A stretch of DNA of 64,000 nt, taken from positions 2,852,001 to 2,916,000 of the forward strand of contig NZ_CP034363.1 of assembly GCF_007981265.1 (NCBI RefSeq). The letters run 5' to 3'. Both the position numbers and the translations under genes were made by a program. The notes below the pieces were generated by a model, which saw only the letters and a program-made list of their open reading frames with translations, made no database searches and was not told the origin of the DNA. Positions 6,484 through 15,458 of the stretch are shown one piece after another; within the stretch, counting starts at the first letter, position 1, and each line of letters starts with the position of its first letter. The DNA comes from Pantoea sp. CCBC3-3-1 (GTDB lineage: Bacteria > Pseudomonadota > Gammaproteobacteria > Enterobacterales > Enterobacteriaceae).

Positions 6484-7295
6484 TCAGGCGTCGAGCCCGT
6501 CAATGGCTTTCATGCGCCTCAGTAATTCAGAAATATTCACTTCAGTAGCTTCAACTTTTGACTCCAGGGCTTCTACTTTATCCTGTAAAACTTGCACAGT
6601 GCCGATTAAATATCCACAAAGCGCTAATGGGTCGACCTGAAGATAAGATAATTTGTCTGTGATCACTGAGCCTTTTAAATGCTCACGTGCTTCTTGTGCA
6701 ATGAATCCAAACTCCCATTTATCGCCATCCCCCTCCGTTTCTGCAAACGTTTTAAGGTTGAAAGAACGCAGCCTTACATTTTTCACTGCTTCATATGCGA
6801 CCTGCTTATCTGCATCTTCGATATTACTTTTTAATCTTTCGTCAGATGCGAAAATATTAATCCCGTAAGAACCGCCGTCTATATTTAGCTCAAGATATCC
6901 TGTAGCTACTGCCGTAAACATTTTAACCCTGCCGTTCAAGGACCACAGCTGATTTGGCGACATAATATAGTCAGAGGCTTGTATTCCGCCTGTTCGTGTA
7001 AAACTGACAACTCCCGTATTTGCAGTATTCTCCTTGTTAATAAAGCGCATCCTGAAGCCGCCATTTCCCAGCCCCGGGTTGACGATCAAGGAACCTGCTC
7101 CTGAAAAAGTCGAATCTTCATTCCATCTGAAATGCAAACCTTGACTGGCCCCGTTGCTTCCGCCCAGGTAGGTAGTAGATGCTGGATAGTACGTGTAGCC
7201 CCTTACTGTCTGCGCTGCGACAGTCTGTACACCATCAATATTTACTCCATCATCTACTTGCAAGCTTGTGCCAATGCGCAAGCCATTTGATACCG
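6484..7295 (-). pseudogene. Tail-fibre C-terminal part with S74 chaperone domain, 5' end deleted
   Basis: About 270 codons encoding the distal end of a tail fibre. The last 120 residues carry SDERLKSNIEDADKQ and FGFIAQEA, the hallmarks of the peptidase S74 intramolecular chaperone that trimerises and then releases itself from phage fibres, followed by a C-terminal coiled coil (VEALESKVEATEVN). The frame continues upstream of the first ATG (TVSNGLRIG) into the junction with the capsid gene, showing that the N-terminal fibre was removed by a deletion. An internal ATG at 7281 might still give a protein. Confidence 0.8.
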
Positions 7296-7889
7296 TACCG
7301 GCGTGATCTGCGTGGCGAATTCGATATCGCTGTACGGCTTGGTCGTGCCTTCCGGCACTACGGCGGCCTTATTGGTAAAGCCGGTCTGCTGTACCCAGAA
7401 AATGGCCGGCGCGCTGGTACGGCCCGGTGCAATCAGGTCGCGGATAAACAGGCGCTGTTTTGGCGCGGTGTCGATACCCGGCTGGCGCTGAGGCTCAACC
7501 ACGCCGTCGGCAACGCCGGTTGACAGTAGCGCGGCATTAACCGGCACGCTGACGCGCTTGCCGCCCTCCACACTGGCGGCAAATGCCTTCAGTGCTTCAG
7601 AACTGATCACGGTATGGCCCACGGACTCGACGACCTTTTTCGCGTTTGCCAGCGGCATGTTGGCGACGTGCTGCTCAAGCTCGCCCAGGGAAGCCTTCAG
7701 CGTTTTATTCGCCTCGTTCAGTGCGTTGAACTCGGTGGCAATCTTGTCCACGGCGTCCTTGGTCTGGGCAGAGAGCTGGCCGGAGTTTTTAGCTTCTTTC
7801 AGCGCGTCTTCCGCCTTCTGACTGAAGGTACCGGATACTTCTACCAGCTTCGCGGAGACTTTTTTCAGTAACTCATTTACATCTGACAT
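7254..7889 (-). pseudogene. HK97-type major capsid protein, truncated by deletion
   Basis: The first about 198 residues are capsid-like: a helical, Ala/Lys-rich delta domain (residues 1-100) and then the start of the HK97 fold (IRDLIAPGRTSAPAIFWVQQ... VPEGTTKPYSDIEF). After QITPV the frame runs into foreign sequence (RYQMACALAQACK) and stops, whereas HK97-like capsids normally have around 400 residues. The lost half and everything to the tail fibre were removed in one event with the junction near 7290-7300. The product cannot assemble a head. Confidence 0.85.
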
Positions 7890-7898
7890 GGTGATTCC

Positions 7899-8747
7899 TT
7901 ATTTGCCGAACGCGGCCAGCGCGTTTTGAAGTTGTGTAATATTTTCAGGATTGATTTCGTCGGTAGCGCCCGGCATACCTTCAGGAACGGCAGCAGCGCC
8001 TGGCTTGCTGCCGGATAAAGCTTTAAGCAGTTTTCTACGCTCGGATCGCGGCGTGTCGGTCTTTGCTAACAGCGCGTCAAGCTTGCGCAGCGCGGCGGCC
8101 GGACTGTCGTCGTCGTCCGCGATTTCATCAGCGGAAAGCAGGCGATCGGCAAACCCTTTATCCACCGCATCGCTGCCGCCGATATAGGTTTCGCCGTCCA
8201 TCATTGCGGCCACGTCCTCTATGCTGAGGCCCGTGCGCGCTGAATAGATATCGCCCATCGCCTTATCGAAAGGCTCCATATCCGCTGCGACTTGCGCCAG
8301 GTCGTGACGGTTGCCCATCGCATAAACCCAGCAGTTGTGGATCATCAGGAAGGCACCGCGCCCGATTTGTACATCGTCACCGGCCATCGCGATGATGGAA
8401 GCCGCAGATGCTGCCAGCCCCATCACCTTGACGGTGACTTTGCCCTTGTACTCGCGCAGCAGGTTATAAATCGCCAGGCCTTCAAACATATCGCCGCCCG
8501 GCGAGTTGATATTGACGGTGACGTCCGCGCCGTTCATCGAGCGAAGCGCACCGGCAATGCGGCTGGCCGTTATGCCGTCGCCCCAGTAGTCGGCGCCGAT
8601 CACGTCGAAAACAGAAATGCTGTTGTCGTCAGCGTTCGCGGCCCTGATGCCGCCGTTCCAGCGTTCCATTGCGGCGGACGGCAAATCCCGTTTTGAGAGT
8701 GCAGAAGGCCGCCCCGCCGGTGCTTCCGGAAGGCTTTTCAGTGTCAT
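7899..8747 (-). CDS. Prohead protease, ClpP-like
   Basis: A 282-residue protein with the ClpP fold signatures: INSPGGDMFEGLAIYN (oxyanion loop), GLAASAASIIAMAG (nucleophile Ser region) and MIHNCWVYAMGN (His). Phage ClpP-like proteases cut the scaffold or delta domain during head maturation in the HK97 group. It lies between portal and capsid genes, as usual. The C-terminal third is charged and of low complexity. Confidence 0.9.
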   Translation of the reverse strand: MTLKSLPEAPAGRPSALSKRDLPSAAMERWNGGIRAANADDNSISVFDVIGADYWGDGITASRIAGALRSMNGADVTVNINSPGGDMFEGLAIYNLLREYKGKVTVKVMGLAASAASIIAMAGDDVQIGRGAFLMIHNCWVYAMGNRHDLAQVAADMEPFDKAMGDIYSARTGLSIEDVAAMMDGETYIGGSDAVDKGFADRLLSADEIADDDDSPAAALRKLDALLAKTDTPRSERRKLLKALSGSKPGAAAVPEGMPGATDEINPENITQLQNALAAFGK

Positions 8748-8758
8748 GGGATTAGCTC

Positions 8759-10063
8759 CTAGGCCGCCTGTTTCAGCGGGGATTGCTCAAAAGGTATGTC
8801 GGGGAAAATATGGTTATGTAGCTTCCGCAGCTGCGCGGCCTGAGCGGCCTGGCCGTTGGCTTTCAGGTCTTCCAGCGGGGTAAGGTTCAACTGGACGGTA
8901 TAAAGCTCACCACCTTCAATCGGCGGCATGTTCTCAAGGCGGCGCACGTCATTACGCGACATCCAGCCATTTTGCAGCGCGGTAGTGTAGTACGCGGCGC
9001 GCCCGGCGCTGTCGGCACGCAGCAGGCCTTCAACAGAGAATTCCGCGAAAAGGTCTTCGTCACCGTCCAGCAGGCAGCGCGAAATCTCCTGCTCAATATT
9101 CACCAGCAGCGGGCGCAGCGTGTTAGTCAGAAACTGGAGGTTCATGCCCTCAACGCTTGAAGCCCAGCTACTCTGCTTATCGGCATGACCGACCATAAAC
9201 GGCGGCACGCGGAACCAGCGGCAGATTTCCTCAATGCTGAATGCGCGCGATTCCAGCATCTGGGCGGCTTCGGGATTCATGGTGACGTTCTGATATTTCA
9301 GCCCGCCTTCCAGTACCATAATCTTTCCGGCGTTTTTGGATCCGGTGAATGCCTGCATGTAGCCGCGTAACCGCTCGCGCTGATCTTTATCCAGCGCCTG
9401 CTCTGCTGACAGAAATCCGGAGCTTTGCAGCCCGTTCTCAAATATCTTGGCCGCCGACTCCTCAACAGCCATTGCGGAGCCGATCACGTCACGCCCGGCC
9501 ATCATCGGCATCATGCCGCAGACGCCATCCAGGCCAAAGCCGCGAATGTGCATCAGGTTCTTTACCGGAATGACGCGCTGCGTCTGCACCTCGGTATAGG
9601 TGTATTCCAGATTGCCGTTATCCAGCCGCTTTACAACCATGTTTTGTGGCAGCAGCGGCACCAGCGACACCATACGATTGCCGATCATCTTTTTTTCGAC
9701 AAACGCATTGCCGCGCAGGCAGATGCTGGCAACCACCATCAGCATGAAACGCGACGGCGTCATTTCGATATTCGGGCGGCGGCACAGCACCTGATAGGCC
9801 GGATGCGACGTGGCTGGCTTGCGTGATCCGTCCGGCTGGCGCTCGTAAATCTTCAGCGGCAGCGTGGAAACGGACTCGCTCAGCAGCCGGACGCAGGCCC
9901 AGACGGCGGACAGGTGCATCGCTTTGTCAGTCGATACCACCTTTCCGCTGCTGCTGAGGCCCATCCATTCCTGCCAGAACGTACCGGTAGTCAGTCCGAT
10001 CGGTACGCCCAGCCAGTTCAGCAGCGCGCTTTTCACCTTGCCGGGCTGTTTGTTCTCTTTCAT
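8759..10063 (-). CDS. Phage portal protein, HK97 family
   Basis: A 434-residue protein of standard length. It contains VWACVRLLSESVSTLPLKIY near residues 54-73, typical of HK97-type portals, and FSIEEICRWFRVPPFMVGH near residue 280. Twelve subunits would form the DNA entry channel at the capsid vertex. Its start codon overlaps the terL stop by one base, and the protease gene follows. Confidence 0.93.
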   Translation of the reverse strand: MKENKQPGKVKSALLNWLGVPIGLTTGTFWQEWMGLSSSGKVVSTDKAMHLSAVWACVRLLSESVSTLPLKIYERQPDGSRKPATSHPAYQVLCRRPNIEMTPSRFMLMVVASICLRGNAFVEKKMIGNRMVSLVPLLPQNMVVKRLDNGNLEYTYTEVQTQRVIPVKNLMHIRGFGLDGVCGMMPMMAGRDVIGSAMAVEESAAKIFENGLQSSGFLSAEQALDKDQRERLRGYMQAFTGSKNAGKIMVLEGGLKYQNVTMNPEAAQMLESRAFSIEEICRWFRVPPFMVGHADKQSSWASSVEGMNLQFLTNTLRPLLVNIEQEISRCLLDGDEDLFAEFSVEGLLRADSAGRAAYYTTALQNGWMSRNDVRRLENMPPIEGGELYTVQLNLTPLEDLKANGQAAQAAQLRKLHNHIFPDIPFEQSPLKQAA

Positions 10064-11793
10064 CAGAAACCTACCATTATCGGATTATCAAAGAAGCCGC
10101 TTAAGTCCTGCGGCTCTTCTCCGCCGTTGAGGATCAGACGACTGAGCCCGGTAAACATGGCGACCGGGCCGTCTATTTTTGCCTCTGGCGTCGATTTATT
10201 GGGAAACACGTTGTCGTTTTTGTCGGTCTTTGCGGTAACGTTGCTCATCATCCAGGTCATGACCGGATGATTGTTGTGGTGCAGGCGCCCGGCGTAGGCC
10301 AGCGCCTCCGTTTCCTTCATGGCTTCGGACAGATTGCGCACAGTCTGCGCCACCTCCACCATCGGCACGCCCTCTTCCGCCAGTGAGAGGCTGAATTGAG
10401 TTGCCCCCCACGGGTCAAAACCGATTTCCCGCAGGTTTTCACCGGCGATCCACTTCAGCAGGTCTTCTTTGATAACGGCGTGATCCACAACGTCACCGTC
10501 CGTCAGCGTCAGGTGGCCGCTGTCGCGCCATTTCTGGTACAGCTCGCCCATCTGTCGGGAGCAGCGATCCAGACGCCCCTCAGGGAGCCAGAACATAAAG
10601 TCTGCATGCACGTGCCCCGCTGGCGCCCGCCAGACTTTCACTGCCGCGCAGATATCAATCTTGTTTGCCAGATCCACGCCGACCCACATCGGGTACGTTT
10701 TCAGCTCGTGCACCGGCGCCAGCGGTGAGCATTCCTCCCACTTCACCATATCCATCCACGCCGACTCGGCGCTGACCCAGATATTGAGATGCTTGGTGAA
10801 AAAGTTGTTGCGGGCGGAAACCTGCTCCTGTGCCTTTTTCGCCAGGCGGCGCAGGTCGTCCCAGCGCTTACAGATGCCCAGGCCCGGATTGGCCTTCTGC
10901 CACACTTTTTCGTCGAAAGGCTCGTCGCCCTCGTCCAGGGTAAAGATGATCCCGAAAAAGGTGTCGTCATCCACCACGCCGCTCAGCACCTTCACCGCGT
11001 AATCGCGCAGCTCGTAACAGATGCCCTCACGGTTAAAGCCTGCGGTGGTAATGGCAAACAGCAGGGACTGCGAGCGGGCGCCGGTTGCGGTTTCCAGTAC
11101 GTCCCACACGTCGCGGGTGCGGTGCGCGTGCAGCTCATCAACGATCGCGCAGTGGATATTCAGGCCATCGAGGTTATTGGCATCACTGGAGAGCGGCTCA
11201 AACTTTGAGGCGGTGCGCTCCTGAAAAATTGCCAGCTTGTTGTAATCGAACAGTCTGCCCAGCGCGGCGCGGGACTGCTTAATCATGTTCACTGCATCGT
11301 TAAAAACGATGCGCGCCTGGTCCCGCGTGGTGGCGGCGGAATATACCTCGGCCCCGCCTTCCCCGTCTGCACCCGCCATATACAGGCCGATGCCGGAGGA
11401 GAGCGTTGATTTGGCATTTTTACGCGCCACCTCGTTATAGGCCGTGCGGAAACGGCGCACCATTACCGGCTTGCCCTTACTGTTCAGCACCTGCTCGCCC
11501 GTCAGCTCGTTTATCTGCGGCACGACGAAGCCAAAAATGTTAATCAGGATAAAGATGTGCCAGTCCATCAGGTCAATCGGCTTACCGGCCAGATCGCCTT
11601 TGACATGCGGCACAAATTTATAAAAATTGAGGATGTGCTGCGCGCGGCTTTCGCTGAAGAAAACGTTGCGCTGTTCGCCGACCTGTAGATCGTCCAGGAA
11701 CCGGGCGCAGGCCTGCTTCACATATTTGCACGCAACGATTTCGCCGCTTATCACGCGCTCTGCGTAGCGGATGCCGTCTGCAACCTTTGCCAT
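10063..11793 (-). CDS. terL: Terminase large subunit
   Basis: A 576-residue packaging ATPase/nuclease of the HK97/P27-linked type. Motifs: EVARKNAKSTLSSG near residue 122 (Walker A-like), CAIVDELHAHRT near 216 (Walker B), ITTAGFN coupling motif, and the RNase-H-like nuclease domain (VGVDLANKIDICAAVKVW near 365). It cuts and pumps DNA into the prohead. Overlaps terS at one end and the portal gene at the other. Confidence 0.93.
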   Translation of the reverse strand: MAKVADGIRYAERVISGEIVACKYVKQACARFLDDLQVGEQRNVFFSESRAQHILNFYKFVPHVKGDLAGKPIDLMDWHIFILINIFGFVVPQINELTGEQVLNSKGKPVMVRRFRTAYNEVARKNAKSTLSSGIGLYMAGADGEGGAEVYSAATTRDQARIVFNDAVNMIKQSRAALGRLFDYNKLAIFQERTASKFEPLSSDANNLDGLNIHCAIVDELHAHRTRDVWDVLETATGARSQSLLFAITTAGFNREGICYELRDYAVKVLSGVVDDDTFFGIIFTLDEGDEPFDEKVWQKANPGLGICKRWDDLRRLAKKAQEQVSARNNFFTKHLNIWVSAESAWMDMVKWEECSPLAPVHELKTYPMWVGVDLANKIDICAAVKVWRAPAGHVHADFMFWLPEGRLDRCSRQMGELYQKWRDSGHLTLTDGDVVDHAVIKEDLLKWIAGENLREIGFDPWGATQFSLSLAEEGVPMVEVAQTVRNLSEAMKETEALAYAGRLHHNNHPVMTWMMSNVTAKTDKNDNVFPNKSTPEAKIDGPVAMFTGLSRLILNGGEEPQDLSGFFDNPIMVGF

Positions 11794-12266
11794 CAGTCCC
11801 TCGCTTTCAGGAATTCTTCCAGCGGATCGACCTTATCAGGACCACCAGCATTAACTTTGCTGCGCGAGGCAGGGGTCATACCGAACTCTGACAGCATGGC
11901 GCGAATGCGCTTCCAGGCATCTGATTTCATCGCAGCTGCCGGATGCGCTTTTATCATTACGTCGCCGGTTTGTGTCTCCACCCGGTACGTATAACCTTCC
12001 GTATCGAGCGTTTCGCAATGGCGGCGATATTCGGTATAGGCTTCTATCAGCAGCTCAAGCGCTTTTCCGTCGAGCTGAGTAAGCACGCCGATACCGTCAA
12101 GCTCCTGAGCAATCTGCTGGAACCAGTACTTGCCCATTTTGTCGAGATGCTTCGGAGTATTGGGTACCCCTTTCTCTGGCTTAGGTTCATTCTGGTTTAC
12201 CGGTCGCTTAGATGGGTTCCCCCTCACCAAAACCAGGTGTGACGGGGTTTTCGGTGGTCCGGGCAT
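11793..12266 (-). CDS. terS: Terminase small subunit, P27 family
   Basis: A 157-residue protein starting MPGPPKTPSHLVLVRGNPSK, the typical N-terminus of P27-family small terminases, followed by the helical body (MGKYWFQQIAQELDGIGVLT) and a basic tail. It recognises cos/pac DNA and recruits TerL. Confidence 0.9.
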   Translation of the reverse strand: MPGPPKTPSHLVLVRGNPSKRPVNQNEPKPEKGVPNTPKHLDKMGKYWFQQIAQELDGIGVLTQLDGKALELLIEAYTEYRRHCETLDTEGYTYRVETQTGDVMIKAHPAAAMKSDAWKRIRAMLSEFGMTPASRSKVNAGGPDKVDPLEEFLKARD

Positions 12267-12440
12267 GGGGAAACTCCACTGAGAGTGGTACCTTGGGGGT
12301 ACCCATAAAAAAGGTTTCTAACCTGCGGCGATGCGAGAAAAACTTAGGCGGCGGTCCTTTGGGGCGCAGGCTCTGAACTCCTGACCCGCCCTCCCCCTCG
12401 GTTGACTTGATGAGAATGACTCTCATTTGATGCCATTTCT
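12267..12440. other. Gap between HNH and terS, candidate cos region
   Basis: A 174-base gap without a convincing gene. In HK97-like phages with an adjacent HNH gene, the cos site usually lies here. I cannot point to the nicking site from sequence alone. Confidence 0.3.
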
Positions 12441-12821
12441 TTACATTTCACTAGGTTGCTGATGGGGGCCCTGACGACTTCTCTCTGTCGCCGTCTTAGC
12501 CTTGTGACACGGCCAGCACAACGATTGCAGGTTGCAGTCATCGTCAGTGCCACCGTGAGCTTTGGGTTTGATGTGGTCTACTGTAGATGCCGGTACAGGC
12601 TTTCCACCCTTAATGCATTGCTGGCAGATGTGCCGGTCACGCTTCAGGATGCGGGCACGGATGATGTCCCACTTACTACCGTATCCTCTCTGGTGCCTGC
12701 TCTGCCCGCGCTGATGCTGTTGCCAGCCTTCATTGCGATGATCATCACAATAGCCGGCGCGATCCGTTGTTGTCTTAGGACAACCAAGTTTTCGACATGA
12801 ACGGGGGATTGCTGATGGCAT
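12441..12821 (-). CDS. Phage HNH endonuclease
   Basis: A 126-residue protein from the ATG at 12821 (MPSAIPRSCRKLGCPK). It has two zinc CxxC pairs (CQQC near residue 70, CWPC near 108) around VDHIKPKAHGGTDDDCNLQSL, the HNH core. Such nucleases sit beside terS/terL in HK97-type phages and assist cos cleavage. Start selected to drop an upstream extension without phage-like content. Confidence 0.88.
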   Translation of the reverse strand: MPSAIPRSCRKLGCPKTTTDRAGYCDDHRNEGWQQHQRGQSRHQRGYGSKWDIIRARILKRDRHICQQCIKGGKPVPASTVDHIKPKAHGGTDDDCNLQSLCWPCHKAKTATERSRQGPHQQPSEM

Positions 12822-12876
12822 GCTGGCTCCAATAAAAAGCCGCCCGAAGGCGGTCAACGTAACAAAGGCTTTTAAT

Positions 12877-13134
12877 TCAGTTCACAGACATGCAGATCAG
12901 CTCACTTATAGTTACGTTTAGTGCCCCTGCAATCTTGCTCATTGTCAAAAGTGAAGGATTACATTTACCGCATTCAATATTGCTTATGTAGCTTCTGTCC
13001 AGATGAGCATTTCCACCCAGAGTTTCCTGGCTGATATGCCTGACTTCCCTGTAATATTTAACCTTTTTCCCAAAACAGGTGAAAAGAGACGTGTTCGCTC
13101 TTATCTCGGCCTCGGGATGCTTAAGGCTACGCAT
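12877..13134 (-). CDS. Small XRE-type helix-turn-helix regulator
   Basis: An 85-residue protein with a central HTH (ISQETLGGNAHLDRSYISNI, then ECGKCNPSLLTMSKIAGALN), of the C.AhdI/SinR-like kind. The ATG at 13134 is preferred because it overlaps the stop of the upstream zinc-ribbon gene (ATGCGTAG); an in-frame ATG at 13152 is an alternative. It lies in the late region between a virion-like gene and HNH. Target unknown. Confidence 0.75.
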   Translation of the reverse strand: MRSLKHPEAEIRANTSLFTCFGKKVKYYREVRHISQETLGGNAHLDRSYISNIECGKCNPSLLTMSKIAGALNVTISELICMSVN

Positions 13135-13288
13135 GAACAATGAACCTGGCATGGCAGTGAGGGCAAACCACTACCTCTTCTCTGGATATTTTGGTAATGG
13201 ATTGCTTTGATTTTTTCCTGCAAACAGGGCACATAGCGTCAGAGGTGATTTTCGAGATTTGATCCATTACCCGGCTAAAATAAGACAT
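13127..13288 (-). CDS. Com-like zinc-ribbon protein (53 aa)
   Basis: A 53-residue protein starting MSYFSRVMDQISKITSDAMC with two zinc knuckles, CPVC near residue 20 and CPHC near residue 42. Size and layout resemble Com of phage Mu, an RNA-binding translational activator. Its stop overlaps the start of the XRE gene, so the two are probably translationally coupled. A candidate AAGG ribosome site precedes the ATG. The Com comparison is by pattern only. Confidence 0.6.
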   Translation of the reverse strand: MSYFSRVMDQISKITSDAMCPVCRKKSKQSITKISREEVVVCPHCHARFIVHA

Positions 13289-13391
13289 GGTATCTAACCT
13301 TTTTTATGAATGAGACTAATCGTACCACCCTGTATATTATTTATACTAAATACTTTTCATTTGTGTGACTTTAGCCGATTATCCTTAGAGC

Positions 13392-13646
13392 CTACGAGCT
13401 CCAGCGGGTTATGCTTATCAGAGCGCTACCTCTCTTGGCCTTTGCCCATACATGCAAAGGTGCAGTGAACCCTATCTTCCCTGTCTCATCGTGCGCAGGT
13501 GCGTTAACAGCAGGCTTTGACGGTGAATCCGACCAGCACACCTCAGAGAAGCCAGGCCAGCTTACAACGGTCATATAAGCGTTATTGGTACCATCGGTGA
13601 TCTGGATGTATTCGCTATCGTTGAGTGTGATTGTCTCGGTTGCCAT
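13392..13646 (-). CDS. Small phage protein of unknown function (84 aa)
   Basis: Beta-rich sequence starting MATETITLNDSEYIQITDGT and ending ISITRWSS, no transmembrane segment. It sits two bases after the virion-like gene on the same strand, so it is co-transcribed with it. The N-terminus and spacing suggest a partner or decoration protein. Family not recognised. Confidence 0.6.
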   Translation of the reverse strand: MATETITLNDSEYIQITDGTNNAYMTVVSWPGFSEVCWSDSPSKPAVNAPAHDETGKIGFTAPLHVWAKAKRGSALISITRWSS

Positions 13647-13648
13647 CG

Positions 13649-14572
13649 TTATGCCTCGTACTCAATGCGCGTCATGTATCTCTCGCCCCAGTGAGTAGTA
13701 GCAAACGGGACGGTTACCGATGCGGCACCGTTAAATGAAATAGTGGTGTTGGTGTTGTCGCTAAAGTGAATCCTGATGCCGCTGGCGTTACCGTCTCTCT
13801 GGACAGTTACAGATGAAGCAGCGCGGGTAACAGTTGATGATGATTCAGTAATGATCGGCGACGTGGCGTATGGATAGTTCCCGGTCTCTATCATGCCGAT
13901 ACCTGCCGGGAAGTTGCTGCCGTCTCTGCTTGCCCTGGCGAACCATGAGAACACGTAATTCGCTACAGCGATGTTTGCCGACTGAGTAAGAAACAGGAAC
14001 GGGTTGCCTGATGGGTCATCACCATTGCGGCCTACCCATATCCGGCATCGGCTCGCCTGGGTTGGCGTCACCGGGAAAGTGAAGCGTGTCCACTTATCCG
14101 TTAGCGCGTAGTGCGTCAGCGGGACCAGCTGAACATTGCCGTTATCCTGAGTCACCATAAAGTAAGGCGCTGTGTTTGGCACCTGGCCGATCGCTCCACC
14201 GTCAGGCGCACCGGTCGGGTCTGGCATCAGCGTGTAATCACTGGACTTAGCCACATTGCCAGATACCGCTGTTGCGCGGTTATTTACCTGGATATTGGTA
14301 CTGGCCGGCTCCGGCTGATGCCTGCCGATGATTACGCCACTTTGGTATTCGAGAGGCCATTCGTTAGCAGCAGAGGTAGCGAGTCTACCGGATGCATCCC
14401 AGTAGAGATGAGATGGACCACTATATGCAACGCGGCTATCCAGCGCTTGCGCTGTCAGGTCGATAGCTTTAATGCCAGCCTTAACCGCCTTGCCTATGCT
14501 TATCGCGCCTGGCACCCAGATACCGCTGAATGATTTCGCCCCGATTACCGGAGCATTCGGGGTTGTGATCAT
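13649..14572 (-). CDS. Probable virion surface/spike-like protein (307 aa)
   Basis: A 307-residue, Ser/Thr/Asn-rich, beta-dominated protein. After an N-terminal helical segment (ISIGKAVKAGIKAIDLTAQA) the rest resembles jelly-roll or phage head-spike-type modules: WTRFTFPVTPTQASRCRIWV and SSTVTRAASSVTVQRDG. Such modules occur in phage decoration and spike proteins that bind glycans. It lies outside the normal head-tail block, between the antirepressor and terminase, as an accessory late gene. Assignment tentative. Confidence 0.55.
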   Translation of the reverse strand: MITTPNAPVIGAKSFSGIWVPGAISIGKAVKAGIKAIDLTAQALDSRVAYSGPSHLYWDASGRLATSAANEWPLEYQSGVIIGRHQPEPASTNIQVNNRATAVSGNVAKSSDYTLMPDPTGAPDGGAIGQVPNTAPYFMVTQDNGNVQLVPLTHYALTDKWTRFTFPVTPTQASRCRIWVGRNGDDPSGNPFLFLTQSANIAVANYVFSWFARASRDGSNFPAGIGMIETGNYPYATSPIITESSSTVTRAASSVTVQRDGNASGIRIHFSDNTNTTISFNGAASVTVPFATTHWGERYMTRIEYEA

Positions 14573-14612
14573 ATTAGTTCCAATAAAAACCGCCCGGAGG
14601 CGGCTTACTTAA

Positions 14613-14858
14613 TTATTCTTCATGCGGCTGTTCTTGATCATCAAAATAACTTAAATCTATCTCTACACGCTGACCCAAAGACCAGCCTTTCTTTGCCAAT
14701 ATGTGATCTGGAGTATTTTCAGGCACGTTAAAATAGTATGAATAAATCATCTCACCAGAGTTGCCTTCATCCGGATAGATATCGTCCTCATCCAAACCCA
14801 TCTCTTCCAGTTCTTCATCGGTAAGTTCTAAATATTCTGCGAGCTTTGACTGTTTCAT
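14613..14858 (-). CDS. Acidic small phage protein (81 aa)
   Basis: An 81-residue protein, strongly acidic (EYLELTDEELEEMGLDEDDI), with a Tyr-rich middle. No known family recognised. High acidity is seen in DNA-mimic or antitoxin-like proteins, but nothing specific supports either. It follows the small gene at 15176 on the same strand. Confidence 0.6.
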   Translation of the reverse strand: MKQSKLAEYLELTDEELEEMGLDEDDIYPDEGNSGEMIYSYYFNVPENTPDHILAKKGWSLGQRVEIDLSYFDDQEQPHEE

Positions 14859-15002
14859 AACGCATCTCCACTTGGACGGTATTAACAGTAAAGCATCCCT
14901 TTCAATCCTTGCCAGCTTCGCGACACTTCACAGCGTGGCTAACCGTTATCCCTTGCCGGTGGATTCATCATCAGGCCCACTCGCAAATGGGCCTTGTGAT
15001 GG

Positions 15003-15176
15003 TCACTCAGCTCTGGCTTGTGCAGCCAGATTTACCAGCTCAGTAAAATCCTTGCATAGCTCAAGATGGTGACCATGATCGTCTACAAATCTGTAACTCT
15101 TAAAATGTTCTAATATCTCTTTGGCGCTTTTGCCATAAAATGGAGAGTCCATAATTAAATCGTCAACCTGTTTCAT
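15003..15176 (-). CDS. Small phage protein of unknown function (57 aa)
   Basis: The ATG at 15176 follows a GAAGG-type ribosome site and gives MKQVDDLIMDSPFYGKSAKE and a helical C-terminus (CKDFTELVNLAAQ). The longer in-frame extension to 15308 has no phage-like content. Function unknown. Confidence 0.55.
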   Translation of the reverse strand: MKQVDDLIMDSPFYGKSAKEILEHFKSYRFVDDHGHHLELCKDFTELVNLAAQARAE

Positions 15177-15373
15177 CTTCAAACCTTCAGTCAGTAGGTT
15201 ACGATGCTTCCTCAAGCATCCTTGAGATTGCCTTTCATAACGGTGGCATATATCAGTACAGTGGGGTACCCGCCAGCATTCATCAGGGCCTGCTTTCTGC
15301 CCCCTCAAAGGGGCAGTATTTTCATTTACACATCAAAAATGTTTATTCTTATCGTAAGGTAGGATAATTACTT

Positions 15374-15451
15374 GCGGGGCATGGCCCCGCTTTTCTGAGA
15401 GCCGTTGTGAAAGTGGCTCTCTGGTAGGAGGCTCCAATTCCAGAGCCTCCT
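15374..15451. other. Three consecutive hairpins downstream of the antirepressor gene
   Basis: GCGGGGC-atg-GCCCCGC followed by TTTT (15374-15394), then GAGAGCC...GGCTCTC (15397-15421), then TAGGAGGCTC-caattcca-GAGCCTCCTA (about 15424-15451, ten base pairs). The first is a plus-strand terminator; the other two have no T-tract. They start right after the antirepressor stop on the minus strand and may end or stabilise its transcript. Confidence 0.5.
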
Positions 15452-15458
15452 AATTTGC

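Noticed and set aside
12208..12426. 72-residue frame in the HNH-terS gap
   Set aside because: Low-complexity Gly/Pro content and overlap with terS; the gap is better explained as a cos region.
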